From NCBI GenBank assembly GCA_965365445.1, contig CBDUBS010000006.1, positions 1-48,254 of the forward strand: DNA of 48,254 nt. The letters are read 5' to 3'. Origin of the DNA: CBDUBS01 sp965365445. Its GTDB lineage: Bacteria; Bacteroidota; Rhodothermia; Rhodothermales; DASSAV01. The notes below the pieces were generated by a model that saw only the letters and a program-made list of their open reading frames with translations, did no database searches and had not been told where the DNA came from. Shown in pieces: positions 24,075 to 33,039 of this stretch (position 1 is the first letter of the stretch; each line of letters begins with the position of its first letter). The translations under genes were made by a program, and so were the position numbers.

Positions 24075-26444
24075 CTACCAGCCGACCCGGCCTCCTTCCT
24101 GTTCGTCTGGAGCGGCGGGTTCGAGCGGAGCCACCGGGATCGGTACGCTGGTGGATACGCCGAAATCCTGAGGAGAAGGGAACCGCTCATTCGGCACCTG
24201 GACTTCCGGCGACTCGGCCGCCCCCTTGAAGAACGTGCCGACCAGGTGCAGCGCGGTATGGGCGCCCTGCCCCCAGAACGTCGAGCGGAAGGTGACCCGT
24301 CGGTCGTTGAACCCCACCCATGCCCCGGTAACCAGATCCGGATGCATCAGCATGAACCAGGTGTCGGCGGCATTCTGGGTTGTCCCGGTTTTGCCCGCCA
24401 GGTCGTACCCCCCGAGCCCATACTGGCCCTTGATGCGTTGCCCGGTTCCGTAGTCGATCACCCCTCTCATCATGTCGACCACCGTGTAGGCCGTAGCTTC
24501 GGAGAGGGCTTCTTCCGGTGCGGGTACGGCTTCGTAGAGCACGTTTCCGAAGCGGTCCTCGATGCGGGTCACGACGGTCGGTTCGTAATACAACCCCCCG
24601 TTGGCCAGGGTGCTGTAGGCGGCTCCCATTTCCAGAAGGGTCACGTCGCTCGTGCCGAGCCCGAGCGCCGGCACCGGATCCAGCTTGCTTTTGATTCCCA
24701 TGCGGTGGGCGTACTGGGCCACGAGCGTCGGGTTGACCAGCTGCGTGATGACGCGAGCGGTAATGAGGTTGTTGGATTGCGCCAGCGCTTGCCGCAGCGT
24801 CTTGACGCCCCCGCTGGAGCCCCCGTCGAAGTTGCCCGGCGCCCAGACTTGCCCCGAGCTCGGATCGCGGTACACGAACGGAGCATCGGGTAAGGTGTAA
24901 TCGGGGGTGTACCCTACGTCGATGGCGGCCGTGTACACGAAAGGCTTGAATGTCGATCCGGGCTGGCGCTGGGCAATGGCGACATGGTCGTACCAGTCCA
25001 CTTTCAGGTCGCGCCCGCCAACCCAGGCTTTTACGTATCCGTTGCGGGGATCAATGGAGACGAGACCGGCCTCCAGCCGCGTCTTGACCGTCCGAAGCGA
25101 GTCCATGAATGCGTTGTCGCCCGAAAGTCGGGTGGTGGCGACGTCCGCGCTCACCCCTTCTTCTCGCAGCGTTTTGTACCGTTCCGTGTCTCTGATCCAG
25201 GCAAACAGTACGTCCCGGTTGGACTGGAAGAAGTAGCTGAACGGAGTATACCCCGTCTTTGCCACGTAGGGGGCTGTTTCGCCGCTGAGGACGCCGCCGC
25301 ATCCCGAACAGCTCCATTCATAGTCCACGACGGCTTGCAGCCCCGGCATGTGTTTGTCTACCGACTCCTTCGCCAGCATTTGCAGCCGGGAGTCCAGGGT
25401 GGTGTACACGACCATACCTTCAGCGTATACGTCGCGCCCGGTTTCCTTGGCCCACTCCCTGAGCCAGTTGCGGACGTACTCGGCGAAATACGGAGCCAGG
25501 CTGGCCGTAATCTCCGACGAGTTGAAATCGGTCGCGAGGGGAGCTTCCTTCAGTTCCCGGAAATCCGCCTCCGAGATGAAGCCGTGCTTTTGCATCTGGC
25601 TCAGCACTACGTTCCGGCGGCGCTGGGAGCGTTCGGGGAACCGGATCGGATTGTAGCGCGACGGATTCTGGAGCATCCCGATCAGGGTGGCGCTTTCGTT
25701 GATGTCCAGTTCGGCCGCCGGCTTCCCGAAAAATGTCCGGGCGGCCGCCTCGATGCCAAAGGCGTTGTAGACGTACTCGATGGTGTTCAGGTACATCTCC
25801 ACGATTTCGCGCTTGGTATACCGCCGCTCGAGCTGTACGGCCGTAACCATCTCCTTCATTTTGCGCCCGATGGTCTGCTCCTTGCCGATTTGCTCGTTGT
25901 ACAGGTTCCGGGCTAACTGCTGCGTGATGGTCGAGCCGCCCTGCGTATCACCGAAAACCGTCTGCAATACCGCCGAAACCGTTCGGAACAGATCGATGCC
26001 CCAGTGACCGTAAAACCGATGGTCCTCCGTAGCGATGAGGGCATTCACTACGTTGGGCGATATTTCCTCGTACGTAACCCAGGAGCGATTCTGGAAGGCA
26101 TAGCGGGCCAGCTCAACTCCGTCGGCGGTATAGGCGACCGTGGCAAGCTGCACATTCGGATTGTCGAGCTGCTCGAATGAGGGCAGGTCGCCTGCCAGGA
26201 ACAGGAAGTATATCCCCAGTATCAACGCTACGAACAGGGCGGCCCCACCGAGCACGCTCAACCCGAAAGCGGCTTCGGATTTTTGCGGGTCGTTGAACCA
26301 ACGGTCGAACACCGTTCGCTTGCGCCCGGGCGATGGAGGGCGGATACCGGCTGGTTCCTGGCCATGGTTGCCGTTGCGCTGACGCACCGAGGGGTCGGAG
26401 AAATACTTCTTGAGTTCTTCCTCCGAATAAGGCCATTTAGACAT
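24075..26444 (-). CDS. PBP1A-type bifunctional penicillin-binding protein (first of two)
   Basis: A 789-residue class A PBP that polymerises glycan strands and cross-links stem peptides. After a cytoplasmic N-terminus, one membrane helix lies at about residues 60-83. The glycosyltransferase domain (GT51) has IATEDHRFYGHWGID with catalytic Glu140, and GGSTITQQLARNLYNEQIG. The transpeptidase domain has the SxxK serine at about 497 (RQPGSTFKPFVYTAAID), the SxN motif in LAQSNNLITAR and the KTG motif in DLAGKTGTTQNAADTWF. All active-site residues are present. It follows the LpxH-like gene after 21 bases and precedes sbcD by 33. Its paralogue is at 27313-29874. Confidence 0.96.
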   Translation of the reverse strand: MSKWPYSEEELKKYFSDPSVRQRNGNHGQEPAGIRPPSPGRKRTVFDRWFNDPQKSEAAFGLSVLGGAALFVALILGIYFLFLAGDLPSFEQLDNPNVQLATVAYTADGVELARYAFQNRSWVTYEEISPNVVNALIATEDHRFYGHWGIDLFRTVSAVLQTVFGDTQGGSTITQQLARNLYNEQIGKEQTIGRKMKEMVTAVQLERRYTKREIVEMYLNTIEYVYNAFGIEAAARTFFGKPAAELDINESATLIGMLQNPSRYNPIRFPERSQRRRNVVLSQMQKHGFISEADFRELKEAPLATDFNSSEITASLAPYFAEYVRNWLREWAKETGRDVYAEGMVVYTTLDSRLQMLAKESVDKHMPGLQAVVDYEWSCSGCGGVLSGETAPYVAKTGYTPFSYFFQSNRDVLFAWIRDTERYKTLREEGVSADVATTRLSGDNAFMDSLRTVKTRLEAGLVSIDPRNGYVKAWVGGRDLKVDWYDHVAIAQRQPGSTFKPFVYTAAIDVGYTPDYTLPDAPFVYRDPSSGQVWAPGNFDGGSSGGVKTLRQALAQSNNLITARVITQLVNPTLVAQYAHRMGIKSKLDPVPALGLGTSDVTLLEMGAAYSTLANGGLYYEPTVVTRIEDRFGNVLYEAVPAPEEALSEATAYTVVDMMRGVIDYGTGQRIKGQYGLGGYDLAGKTGTTQNAADTWFMLMHPDLVTGAWVGFNDRRVTFRSTFWGQGAHTALHLVGTFFKGAAESPEVQVPNERFPSPQDFGVSTSVPIPVAPLEPAAPDEQEGGRVGW

Positions 26445-26465
26445 AAAAACCTGCCATTCGTTCTA

Positions 26466-27239
26466 TCAACCGGCGTCCTCCGGAATAGGAGTGAACGTTT
26501 CGTCAAGGGCGGCCGAGGCGCTCCCGTCCCACCGGCGAAGGGTAAGTCCGTTCTCATCCAAACGTCCGAACGTCTGCGATTCGTACCAGCACCCGGTATT
26601 CACATACAATCCCTCCGGGTACAGAATCCGTTCCGGTCGGTGGCTGTGGCCCATCACGACACAATCTGCCGCCCCGGAAGCCAGTGTCGAACGCGCAAAG
26701 CGGCGCAATGCTTCCACGGTGCTTTCTTTTACTTCATTTTCTCCAAAGCGCCGGTTTACCCAGTGGGCCGCCGCCATGCCCGCATCGCCCGGAAGCAGTG
26801 TACGGTATAACCAGACCGGCGCCGGATGCCGCAGCCAGGGTTTCAACCGCGTGTAGACACGAGAAGCCGGATCGATGCCGTCGCCGTGATTCATGTAAAC
26901 TCGAGCGCCGGGGAGAGGTTCTAGCAGGGGACCTTCAACGACCTCCACACCCAGTTCCTGTCGGAAATAATCGAGATGCCAGGGGTCGTGGTTGCCGACG
27001 AGGTAGGTTACCCGGATGCCGCTTTCCGTCCAGTCAGCCAGCAACGCCTGAAACCGGGGGAAGCCTTTCGGAATGAGCCGTCGGTACTCGATGTACTCGT
27101 CGAATACGTCGCCAAGCAGAATAAGGCGGCTTATCTGCCCCTCATGGGCTCGCAGGAACCGCAGCAGAGTACGCTCGACCTCCCGGTTTTGGGCAGGCTC
27201 CAATCGGCCGAGGTGGATGTCGGATACGAATAGAATCAA
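26466..27239 (-). CDS. lpxH: LpxH-like UDP-2,3-diacylglucosamine diphosphatase (calcineurin-fold)
   Basis: A roughly 257-residue metallophosphoesterase that fits the enzyme cleaving UDP-2,3-diacylglucosamine to lipid X in lipid A synthesis. Metal motifs in order: FVSDIHLG (DxH), LLGDVFDEYIE (GD), VGNHDPWHLDYF (GNHD), YMNHGDGIDPASRVY (HGD, as in LpxH) and VVMGHSHRPERI (GHxH). Other bacterial metallophosphoesterases share these motifs, so the substrate is inferred from the HGD element and from the envelope context. The start is not secure: no ATG fits, and the TTG at 27239 gives LILFVSDIHLG directly. It lies between two PBP1A genes. Confidence 0.72.
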   Translation of the reverse strand: MILFVSDIHLGRLEPAQNREVERTLLRFLRAHEGQISRLILLGDVFDEYIEYRRLIPKGFPRFQALLADWTESGIRVTYLVGNHDPWHLDYFRQELGVEVVEGPLLEPLPGARVYMNHGDGIDPASRVYTRLKPWLRHPAPVWLYRTLLPGDAGMAAAHWVNRRFGENEVKESTVEALRRFARSTLASGAADCVVMGHSHRPERILYPEGLYVNTGCWYESQTFGRLDENGLTLRRWDGSASAALDETFTPIPEDAG

Positions 27240-27312
27240 GAGAGAACCCGCCGGCCGGCTGCTGAGACGAAGAAACCAAGGTACGACACGCTTCGCCTTT
27301 ACGCAGCTTCCT

Positions 27313-29874
27313 TTACCGGCTCGTCGAGGTCGTGTCGCCGGGTAGCTCGAGTTCGAGCGGTACAATTGCCGCCGGTGCTTTCGCTGCTTCGGGTAATGGT
27401 TCGAGCGGCAGGGGATCGGGCGCCGCAGGGTGTACGGCCGTTTCCTTTCGCAGCGCCTGTTCGGCATCCCGTTCGCGCTCGGTCAGTTCCTCCAGATGCA
27501 CCTCCTCGTTTGAGCCGGCCTGCGCATTGCTCTCGTACGTATTCATCCAGCGTGGTTGATAGCGGTCGGAGGTCCGATCGGAAGAATCGACACGCATACG
27601 GTAGGCGTCGTAGGATTCCTCGTAGGTCACCTGATACGGTTCCTCATCATACAGGTCGTAGGCGTCGGTTTCGTAGAGGGGTTGCGGCTCGCGGTATCCG
27701 GGCGGAGGTGTAAAGGTTTCACCCCGCCGGATCAGGCGGCCGTCTGCCAGCACGTTACGGAAGTATTCGCCTACCACATTGAGCGCGTTGTGTCCCCCCT
27801 GCCCCCAGTAGTTCGAGCGGAAGGTGATGCGCCGGTCGTTGAACCCGACCCACGCTCCCGTTACGAGCCTCGGGTGCAAAAGCACGAACCACCCGTCGGC
27901 GCCGTTCTGCGTGGTGCCTGTTTTCCCTGCGACGTCTTCCGTGATCCCATATTTCCAGCGACTGGGCGACCCGGTCCCTCGTTTCACTACGTCCCGAAGC
28001 ATATCCAGCACGGTGTATGCCGTAAACATGGAAACGGCCTTCTCTCCGTCCGGCTCGATTCCCGCCAGCAAACGGCCGTCCCGGTCCTCGATACGTGTGA
28101 CGATAACCGGCGTCCGCCGGACGCCGTGGGCCGCCAGCGTGGTGTAGGCGCCGGTCAGTTCCAGCAGGGTCACTTCGCTCGTGCCCAGGCCGATGGACGG
28201 CACTTTCTCCAGGGGGCTGACGATGCCCATCCGGTGCGCGTAGCCGGCCACCTGATACGCACCCAGGCGCTCCGTCAACTGGGCTGTGATCGTGTTTTTC
28301 GAGTAAACGAGCCCGTCCCGCAGGGTGACATCTCTCCCCGAGTAGCCTCCACCGGCGTTGCGAGGCGTCCAGGTTTTGCTCGAGCCGGCAAGCTGGATCG
28401 TGGTCAGGGTGTCTTTGAGCGTATAATCCGGCGCAAACCCGTAGTCGATGGCAGCCGTGTATACGAACGGCTTGAAGGTGGAACCCGGCTGCCGCCGGGC
28501 CAGGCCTACCTTATCGTACTGGTCCGACTCGAAATCGCGCCCCCCTACCCATGCAAGCACATGCCCGGTATGCGGGTCGATAGAAACCAGTCCGGTTTCC
28601 ACGCGGGTCTTGCGAACACGCAGTGAATCCATGAAGGCGACGTCCCGCCTGAGCGCATCAATCGCATCTCCGGCGCTTTTTCCGTTCTGGCGAAGCCGAC
28701 TGTACCGGGCGGTGCTCCGTATGTATTCATCTACCAGATCGGTTCGGGTATCCCAGAAATAACCAAACCCTCGGGCGGGCCGTTGCCGGACGTACGCTTC
28801 CTCGTTCGGGCCGAGTGTAAAGCCGCTGCTCCGGCTCCATTCATAGTCGGCTACCGCCTGGAGCCGGTCCATCTGGGTTTCTACGGCGGCCACGGCCAGG
28901 GTTTGCAGCCGCGAATCCAGGGTAGTATACACCTTGAGGCCGTCGGCGTACAAATCGTATCCATACTGCTCGGTCCAGTTCTCCATCCATTCCCGGACAT
29001 ATTCGGCGAAATGTGGCGCTATGCTCGAGGCCATGCTCCTCTGGTGGAAGTCCAGCCGCAGCGGCTCGCTTCGCGCCTGCTGGTACGCTGCCAGATCGAG
29101 CGCCTGACGCCGGACCATCTGAGCGAGCACCACATCGCGGCGCTGCCGGGCCAGCTCCGGGTTGCGCATAGGGTTGTACCGGGTGGTGCCCTTCAACATC
29201 CCTACCAGCGTCGCGCTTTCGATCAGGTCGAGGTCGGAAGCGTCTTTGTTGAAATATGTCTCGGCGGCCGCCTGAATGCCGAATGAATTATACCCGAACG
29301 GCACCGTATTGAGATACATTTCCAGAATCTCCTGCTTGCCGTAGTTTCGCTCGATCTTGAAGGCGGTCATCACTTCCTTGATCTTCCGATCGACCGTTTC
29401 GGCTGAACCGATGTCCGGGTACAGATTCCTTGAAAGCTGCATCGTTAAGGTCGAGCCGCCCTGTGGGTCGCCCCCTACGGTTTTCACCATGGAAGTGAAC
29501 AGACGGCGCACATCGATGCCCCAGTGGTCGTAGAAGCGGTGATCCTCGGTCGCGATCAGCGCCTTTATCACGTGCGGCGATATGTCATGGTACCCCACCC
29601 AGGTGCGGTTCTCCCGGTAGAACCGGGCGATCTCCCGGCCGTCGGCCGAGTACACATAGCTGGCCAGGCTTACTTCGGGATTCTTCGTTCCGCGCAACGT
29701 GGGCAGATCCGGAACGAGGGTCATCGCATAGACCACTACCACCAGCACCCCTACCCCAACACCCGCGAGGAGCAGAACACCCAGCGAAACCAGCCGAAAG
29801 CGCATACTCCGGAATCGTCCCGCCCGCTCCGGCGTTCGGGTTTCTTTCATCCGACGTTCCGTTTTGTTCTCCAT
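27313..29874 (-). CDS. PBP1A-type bifunctional penicillin-binding protein (second of two), with Tyr-rich acidic tail
   Basis: An 853-residue class A PBP. The membrane helix is at about residues 30-50 (LGVLLLAGVGVGVLVVVVYA). GT51 domain: IATEDHRFYDHWGID with catalytic Glu110, and GGSTLTMQLSRNLYPDIG. Transpeptidase domain: RQPGSTFKPFVYTAAID with the SxxK serine at about 465, SKN in VYSKNTITAQL, and KTG in VAGKTGTTQNGADGWF. It shares layout and many residues with the other PBP1A but differs in the SxN motif (SKN versus SNN). It also has a long C-terminal tail: about residues 727-758 hold eight Tyr among many Asp and Glu (for example YETDAYDLYDEEPYQVTY), followed by a low-complexity stretch. The ATG has a GGAG sequence 6 bases upstream. 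Confidence 0.95.
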   Translation of the reverse strand: MENKTERRMKETRTPERAGRFRSMRFRLVSLGVLLLAGVGVGVLVVVVYAMTLVPDLPTLRGTKNPEVSLASYVYSADGREIARFYRENRTWVGYHDISPHVIKALIATEDHRFYDHWGIDVRRLFTSMVKTVGGDPQGGSTLTMQLSRNLYPDIGSAETVDRKIKEVMTAFKIERNYGKQEILEMYLNTVPFGYNSFGIQAAAETYFNKDASDLDLIESATLVGMLKGTTRYNPMRNPELARQRRDVVLAQMVRRQALDLAAYQQARSEPLRLDFHQRSMASSIAPHFAEYVREWMENWTEQYGYDLYADGLKVYTTLDSRLQTLAVAAVETQMDRLQAVADYEWSRSSGFTLGPNEEAYVRQRPARGFGYFWDTRTDLVDEYIRSTARYSRLRQNGKSAGDAIDALRRDVAFMDSLRVRKTRVETGLVSIDPHTGHVLAWVGGRDFESDQYDKVGLARRQPGSTFKPFVYTAAIDYGFAPDYTLKDTLTTIQLAGSSKTWTPRNAGGGYSGRDVTLRDGLVYSKNTITAQLTERLGAYQVAGYAHRMGIVSPLEKVPSIGLGTSEVTLLELTGAYTTLAAHGVRRTPVIVTRIEDRDGRLLAGIEPDGEKAVSMFTAYTVLDMLRDVVKRGTGSPSRWKYGITEDVAGKTGTTQNGADGWFVLLHPRLVTGAWVGFNDRRITFRSNYWGQGGHNALNVVGEYFRNVLADGRLIRRGETFTPPPGYREPQPLYETDAYDLYDEEPYQVTYEESYDAYRMRVDSSDRTSDRYQPRWMNTYESNAQAGSNEEVHLEELTERERDAEQALRKETAVHPAAPDPLPLEPLPEAAKAPAAIVPLELELPGDTTSTSR

Positions 29875-30065
29875 ACATCTCCGGTGCTATATGTGCCCCC
29901 TGCTCCGAATGCCGACCGATCCGGATCGATTATGCTTAACGTCGTAGATCTGCGCACGTACCCCGGCATTTCCGGATGTGACCTGATAATTACGGGATAC
30001 GGAAAGAACGCAGGAATTCGTGGCCGAACCGGGCCTGTGTGTGCAACCTATTCATACCGGTTAAC

Positions 30066-30071
30066 TATAAT
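30066..30071 (+). promoter_or_regulatory. TATAAT -10-like hexamer upstream of the first rhomboid gene
   Basis: A perfect TATAAT lies 33 bases before the ATG at 30105, in the 230-base region between the divergent PBP1A and rhomboid genes. Only a weak upstream element (GTGCAA, 30041-30046, 19-base spacer) can be paired with it, so this is a tentative promoter. Confidence 0.35.
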
Positions 30072-30104
30072 AGCGACTGTTTCCTCCTGAAGAGTCAACC
30101 CGGC

Positions 30105-30761
30105 ATGCAATCCAGTTACTACCAGCCGCCGACGCAGTTTTCGGTTTTCCCGCCCGTCATCAAAAACCTGCTGATTCTCAACGGCCTGTTTTTTATGGCC
30201 GTGCTCGTTCCTTCCACGCAGACGCTCCTGACATGGTGGCTGGCGCTCTGGCCGATTCATTCCGTTCCGGGATATCCCTCCTTCTGGCCCTGGCAACTCG
30301 TCACCTATGCTTTTCTCCACGGAGGATTCTCGCACTTGCTTTTCAATATGCTGGCCCTGTGGATGTTCGGGGTTCAGATCGAGAATGCCTGGGGCTCCCG
30401 ACGGTTCGCCATTTTCTATTTCGTCTGTGTTCTGGGCGCCGCCGCCGCCCAACTCGTCGTTTCCACGCTGGACCCGGCGCTCTATCCAACGGTCGGCGCC
30501 TCCGGTGGAGTGTTCGGGATTCTGTTGGCCTTCGGAATGATGTACCCGGATCAACCGATTTATATCTATTTCCTCTTCCCGATCAAAGCGAAGTGGCTCG
30601 TCATCGGCTACGGGGTCCTTGAACTATGGGCGGGTATCACCAACACGCAGTCGGGGGTGGCTCACTTCGCTCACCTGGGCGGCATGGTAATCGGGTTCTT
30701 TCTCATTCAGTACTGGCGCGGCAAGTTGCCGGTCGTTCCGCAGCAACGGATGTACTGGTAA
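30105..30761 (+). CDS. Rhomboid-family intramembrane serine protease
   Basis: A 218-residue polytopic membrane protease. The rhomboid motifs are complete: HGGFSHLLFNMLALWMFG (His72, His77, Asn81) in TM2, GASGGVFGILLAFGMMYPD with nucleophile Ser133 in the GxSG motif, and FAHLGGMVIGFFLIQYW with catalytic His190. About six transmembrane segments are expected. The ATG at 30105 (MQSSYYQPPTQFSVFPP) was chosen; an in-frame upstream ATG at 30039 would overlap the TATAAT hexamer. It is the first of two rhomboid genes, with a 140-base gap between them that holds a 16-bp tandem repeat. Natural substrates are unknown. Confidence 0.92.
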   Translation: MQSSYYQPPTQFSVFPPVIKNLLILNGLFFMAVLVPSTQTLLTWWLALWPIHSVPGYPSFWPWQLVTYAFLHGGFSHLLFNMLALWMFGVQIENAWGSRRFAIFYFVCVLGAAAAQLVVSTLDPALYPTVGASGGVFGILLAFGMMYPDQPIYIYFLFPIKAKWLVIGYGVLELWAGITNTQSGVAHFAHLGGMVIGFFLIQYWRGKLPVVPQQRMYW

Positions 30762-30810
30762 CCTTTACGGCGAGCCGGAGAAAACCTTGCCCTGTTTAAA
30801 GGGTATACGC

Positions 30811-30842
30811 TGTGCCGAGTGATTTCTGTGCCGAGTGATTTC
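30811..30842. repeat. Perfect 16-bp tandem duplication plus adjacent hairpin
   Basis: TGTGCCGAGTGATTTC occurs twice in direct succession (30811-30826 and 30827-30842). It is followed at once by a 7-bp GC-rich inverted repeat (CCGGCGC at 30842-30848 and GCGCCGG at 30858-30864, 9-base loop) that lacks a T-run. The pair lies between the two rhomboid genes, 60 to 91 bases upstream of the second start. Confidence 0.85.
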
Positions 30843-30901
30843 CGGCGCGCCGTCAGGGCGCCGGGAAGTCGGGTAGGGTCAGCCGTCCAGGGGTAAATGT
30901 C

Positions 30902-31849
30902 GTGAACCGTTTCCAATCATGGTACCGAATGCAGCCGGTCGCGCTCCGCGCGCTGCTGACGATCAACGTAGTCATCTACGTGCTGTGGTCGCTGCTGTTC
31001 GTCCACATCGATTCGGCGGCTGTTTTCATCGTGCAGTACCTGGCGCTCGATCCGGAATGGCCCGGCATTCTGTTCAAACCGTGGCAGCTCGTCACGTATA
31101 GTTTTCTGCATCTCGGAACGGGTTTTGGAGGATTTATCCACATCCTGTTCAACATGCTCTGGCTGGTGTGGATCGGGCGGGAGTACGAGGAACTTCACGG
31201 CCCGCATCGTTTGCTGGCGCTGTACGTATACGGCTCGCTGGGTGGAGCGTTGCTCACGGTGCTGCTTCATGCGGCATTTCCGGGCGTGGGACCGTTCGGA
31301 GGACCCGTCCACGGCGCTTCGGCCTCGGTACTTGGCATCATGACGGCCGTTGGGGTTCTTTATCCCTTCAAGAGCGTGGGCCTGTTGTTCATCGGCACGG
31401 TTCGGCTCATCTACATCGTCATCGGTTTCCTGGCGCTCGACCTGTTGTTTCTGGCCGGCAGCGGCACCAGTGTATCCGCCCACATCGGAGGAGCCCTGTT
31501 CGGGCTGTTGTATGCCCGCCTCGAACAGCGTCAGATCGACCTCGCCTCATGGGCTCGGGTGTTCTTTCCTGAGCGCAGACGGGGGAGGCGGCAAAAGCCC
31601 CGCGCCCCACAGGAAGAAGGGGTGCTTAGCCGGATGGAGTCCTGGCTCGCTTCCAGAGGCGGACAGAAAGAGGAACGAACCCGCCCCGCGACGATCCATC
31701 ACCTGCACAAGCCGGAGCAAATCAACAAGCCGGCGCCTACCACGCTCGAGCGCGAGGTGGATCGTATCCTCGATAAAATCAGCGCCGCCGGGTATGAGTC
31801 GCTGACCGACGAGGAAAAACGGACCCTGTACGAGGCCAGCAAGAAGTAG
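30902..31849 (+). CDS. Rhomboid-family protease with C-terminal cytoplasmic tail
   Basis: A 315-residue rhomboid starting at a GTG (MNRFQSWYRMQPVALRALLT). Motifs: GFIHILFNMLWLVWIG in TM2, HGASASVLGIMTAVGVLYP with nucleophile Ser140, and SVSAHIGGALFGLLYARLE with catalytic His194. The usual fourth position of GxSG is Ala here. After the last helix comes a polar tail of about 100 residues. It is basic (RRRGRRQKPRAPQEEG), then has a conserved-looking end (EREVDRILDKISAAGYESLT) that matches the small helical domain seen at the end of Bacteroidota rhomboids, catalogued as DUF6576 as I recall. The EEP-fold gene follows after 9 bases, so the two are very likely co-transcribed. Confidence 0.9.
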   Translation: MNRFQSWYRMQPVALRALLTINVVIYVLWSLLFVHIDSAAVFIVQYLALDPEWPGILFKPWQLVTYSFLHLGTGFGGFIHILFNMLWLVWIGREYEELHGPHRLLALYVYGSLGGALLTVLLHAAFPGVGPFGGPVHGASASVLGIMTAVGVLYPFKSVGLLFIGTVRLIYIVIGFLALDLLFLAGSGTSVSAHIGGALFGLLYARLEQRQIDLASWARVFFPERRRGRRQKPRAPQEEGVLSRMESWLASRGGQKEERTRPATIHHLHKPEQINKPAPTTLEREVDRILDKISAAGYESLTDEEKRTLYEASKK

Positions 31850-31858
31850 ATCACACCC

Positions 31859-32962
31859 ATGCGGACCGCGGCCCGACGCCTTTTCCTTCTTCTCTTCCTG
31901 GTGGCTGATGGTCTGCTGCTCGGATTGTTTCTGGCGGGGTACGTCGCCCGGTATATCCCTCCTCGGTTCCTCTGGTGGACGGAACTCGTTGCGATCGGAT
32001 TGCCTTACTTGAGCCTGTTGCTGGTTCCAGGAGGCATCGTACTGGCTCTTGTCGGCAAGTGGCGATGGCTGATCGTGCATGTCGTGTTTCTGCTGATGGC
32101 GCTGTTCCGGTTCGATGCGTTTCACCGGGTGTGGCCTGTTACGGCGGACCCATCGGATGTGCTTACCGTCATGACGTTCAATTTCCCCGAAAGCGCGGGC
32201 GGAGTCACGGTGCGGGAGCAGCGGCGCCGCGTGGCCGAAATTGTCGAAACGCACCGCCCGGATATAATCGCCCTTCAGGACGTTAAGGTGATGCGCACGG
32301 GTCCCCGCCGATTCGAGGCGCGCCCGCATGTAAGCGTACTGTTCGACTCGCTCGGTTACCGGGTATCTACCGACTTTCAGGCGGCGTACCGGGCTACAGA
32401 CCAGCCTGTATTCGGCAAGGTGGAGATGGGCGCCTTCCGGGAAATTTTGCTGCGCAAAGATCCATCCGATCTGTTGAATCTGGTAATCGTTCGGGTGCCG
32501 TTCACCTGGCAGGGTCGGGAAGCCGTGCTGTACAACCTTCACCTGCGGAGCTTCGGGTATAAAAAACCCTGGACCGAGGACAACCCCGACGTGTTTTCGA
32601 AAGCATTCTGGCGTCCGTACTGGCATCGTTACCGGGACGCGTTTCAGATCAGGTCCTGGGAAGTTGAGCAGGTAATCGAGATGGCGAGCCGGGAGACGCT
32701 TCCCCTGATCGTATGCGGCGACTTCAACAGCACTCCGCATAACTGGGCGTACGGCCGGCTTCGGTCTGCGCTCGGCCTCCGCGACGCCTTTCTTGAAGCC
32801 GGGGCGGGGTGGGGAGCTACGTACCACTCAGGCTACCCGCTCGTCCGCATCGATTTCGTGCTCGCCAGTCCGGAATGGGAGGTCGTTTCGGCCGAGGCGC
32901 CGGGCCTTATCCTCTCCGATCACCGTCCGGTGGTAGCTCGCCTGCGATGGAAGGATCCTTGA
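31859..32962 (+). CDS. Membrane-anchored endonuclease/exonuclease/phosphatase-fold protein
   Basis: A 367-residue protein. The first about 90 residues hold three hydrophobic segments (RLFLLLFLVADGLLLGLFLA; LVAIGLPYLSLLLVPGGIVL; WLIVHVVFLLMALF). The EEP catalytic domain follows: VLTVMTFNFPESAGG, HRPDIIALQDVKVMRTG, YNLHLRSFGYKKPW, LIVCGDFNSTPHNWAYGRL and RIDFVLASPEWEVVSAEAPG, ending SDHRPVVARLRW. The conserved Glu of the metal site is replaced by Asp in ALQDVK; the GDFN and SDHRP elements are intact. Such N-terminally anchored proteins are common in Bacteroidota; the catalytic domain is probably extracytoplasmic. The substrate (nucleic acid, phospholipid or inositol phosphate) cannot be told. 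Confidence 0.87.
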   Translation: MRTAARRLFLLLFLVADGLLLGLFLAGYVARYIPPRFLWWTELVAIGLPYLSLLLVPGGIVLALVGKWRWLIVHVVFLLMALFRFDAFHRVWPVTADPSDVLTVMTFNFPESAGGVTVREQRRRVAEIVETHRPDIIALQDVKVMRTGPRRFEARPHVSVLFDSLGYRVSTDFQAAYRATDQPVFGKVEMGAFREILLRKDPSDLLNLVIVRVPFTWQGREAVLYNLHLRSFGYKKPWTEDNPDVFSKAFWRPYWHRYRDAFQIRSWEVEQVIEMASRETLPLIVCGDFNSTPHNWAYGRLRSALGLRDAFLEAGAGWGATYHSGYPLVRIDFVLASPEWEVVSAEAPGLILSDHRPVVARLRWKDP

Positions 32963-33039
32963 CCTCGGGGAGCCTTTGAATGCGTTGATCGTAGTAACCT
33001 CAAGGCCATTGTCATAACAAGTATATCCTTCTTCCGATC

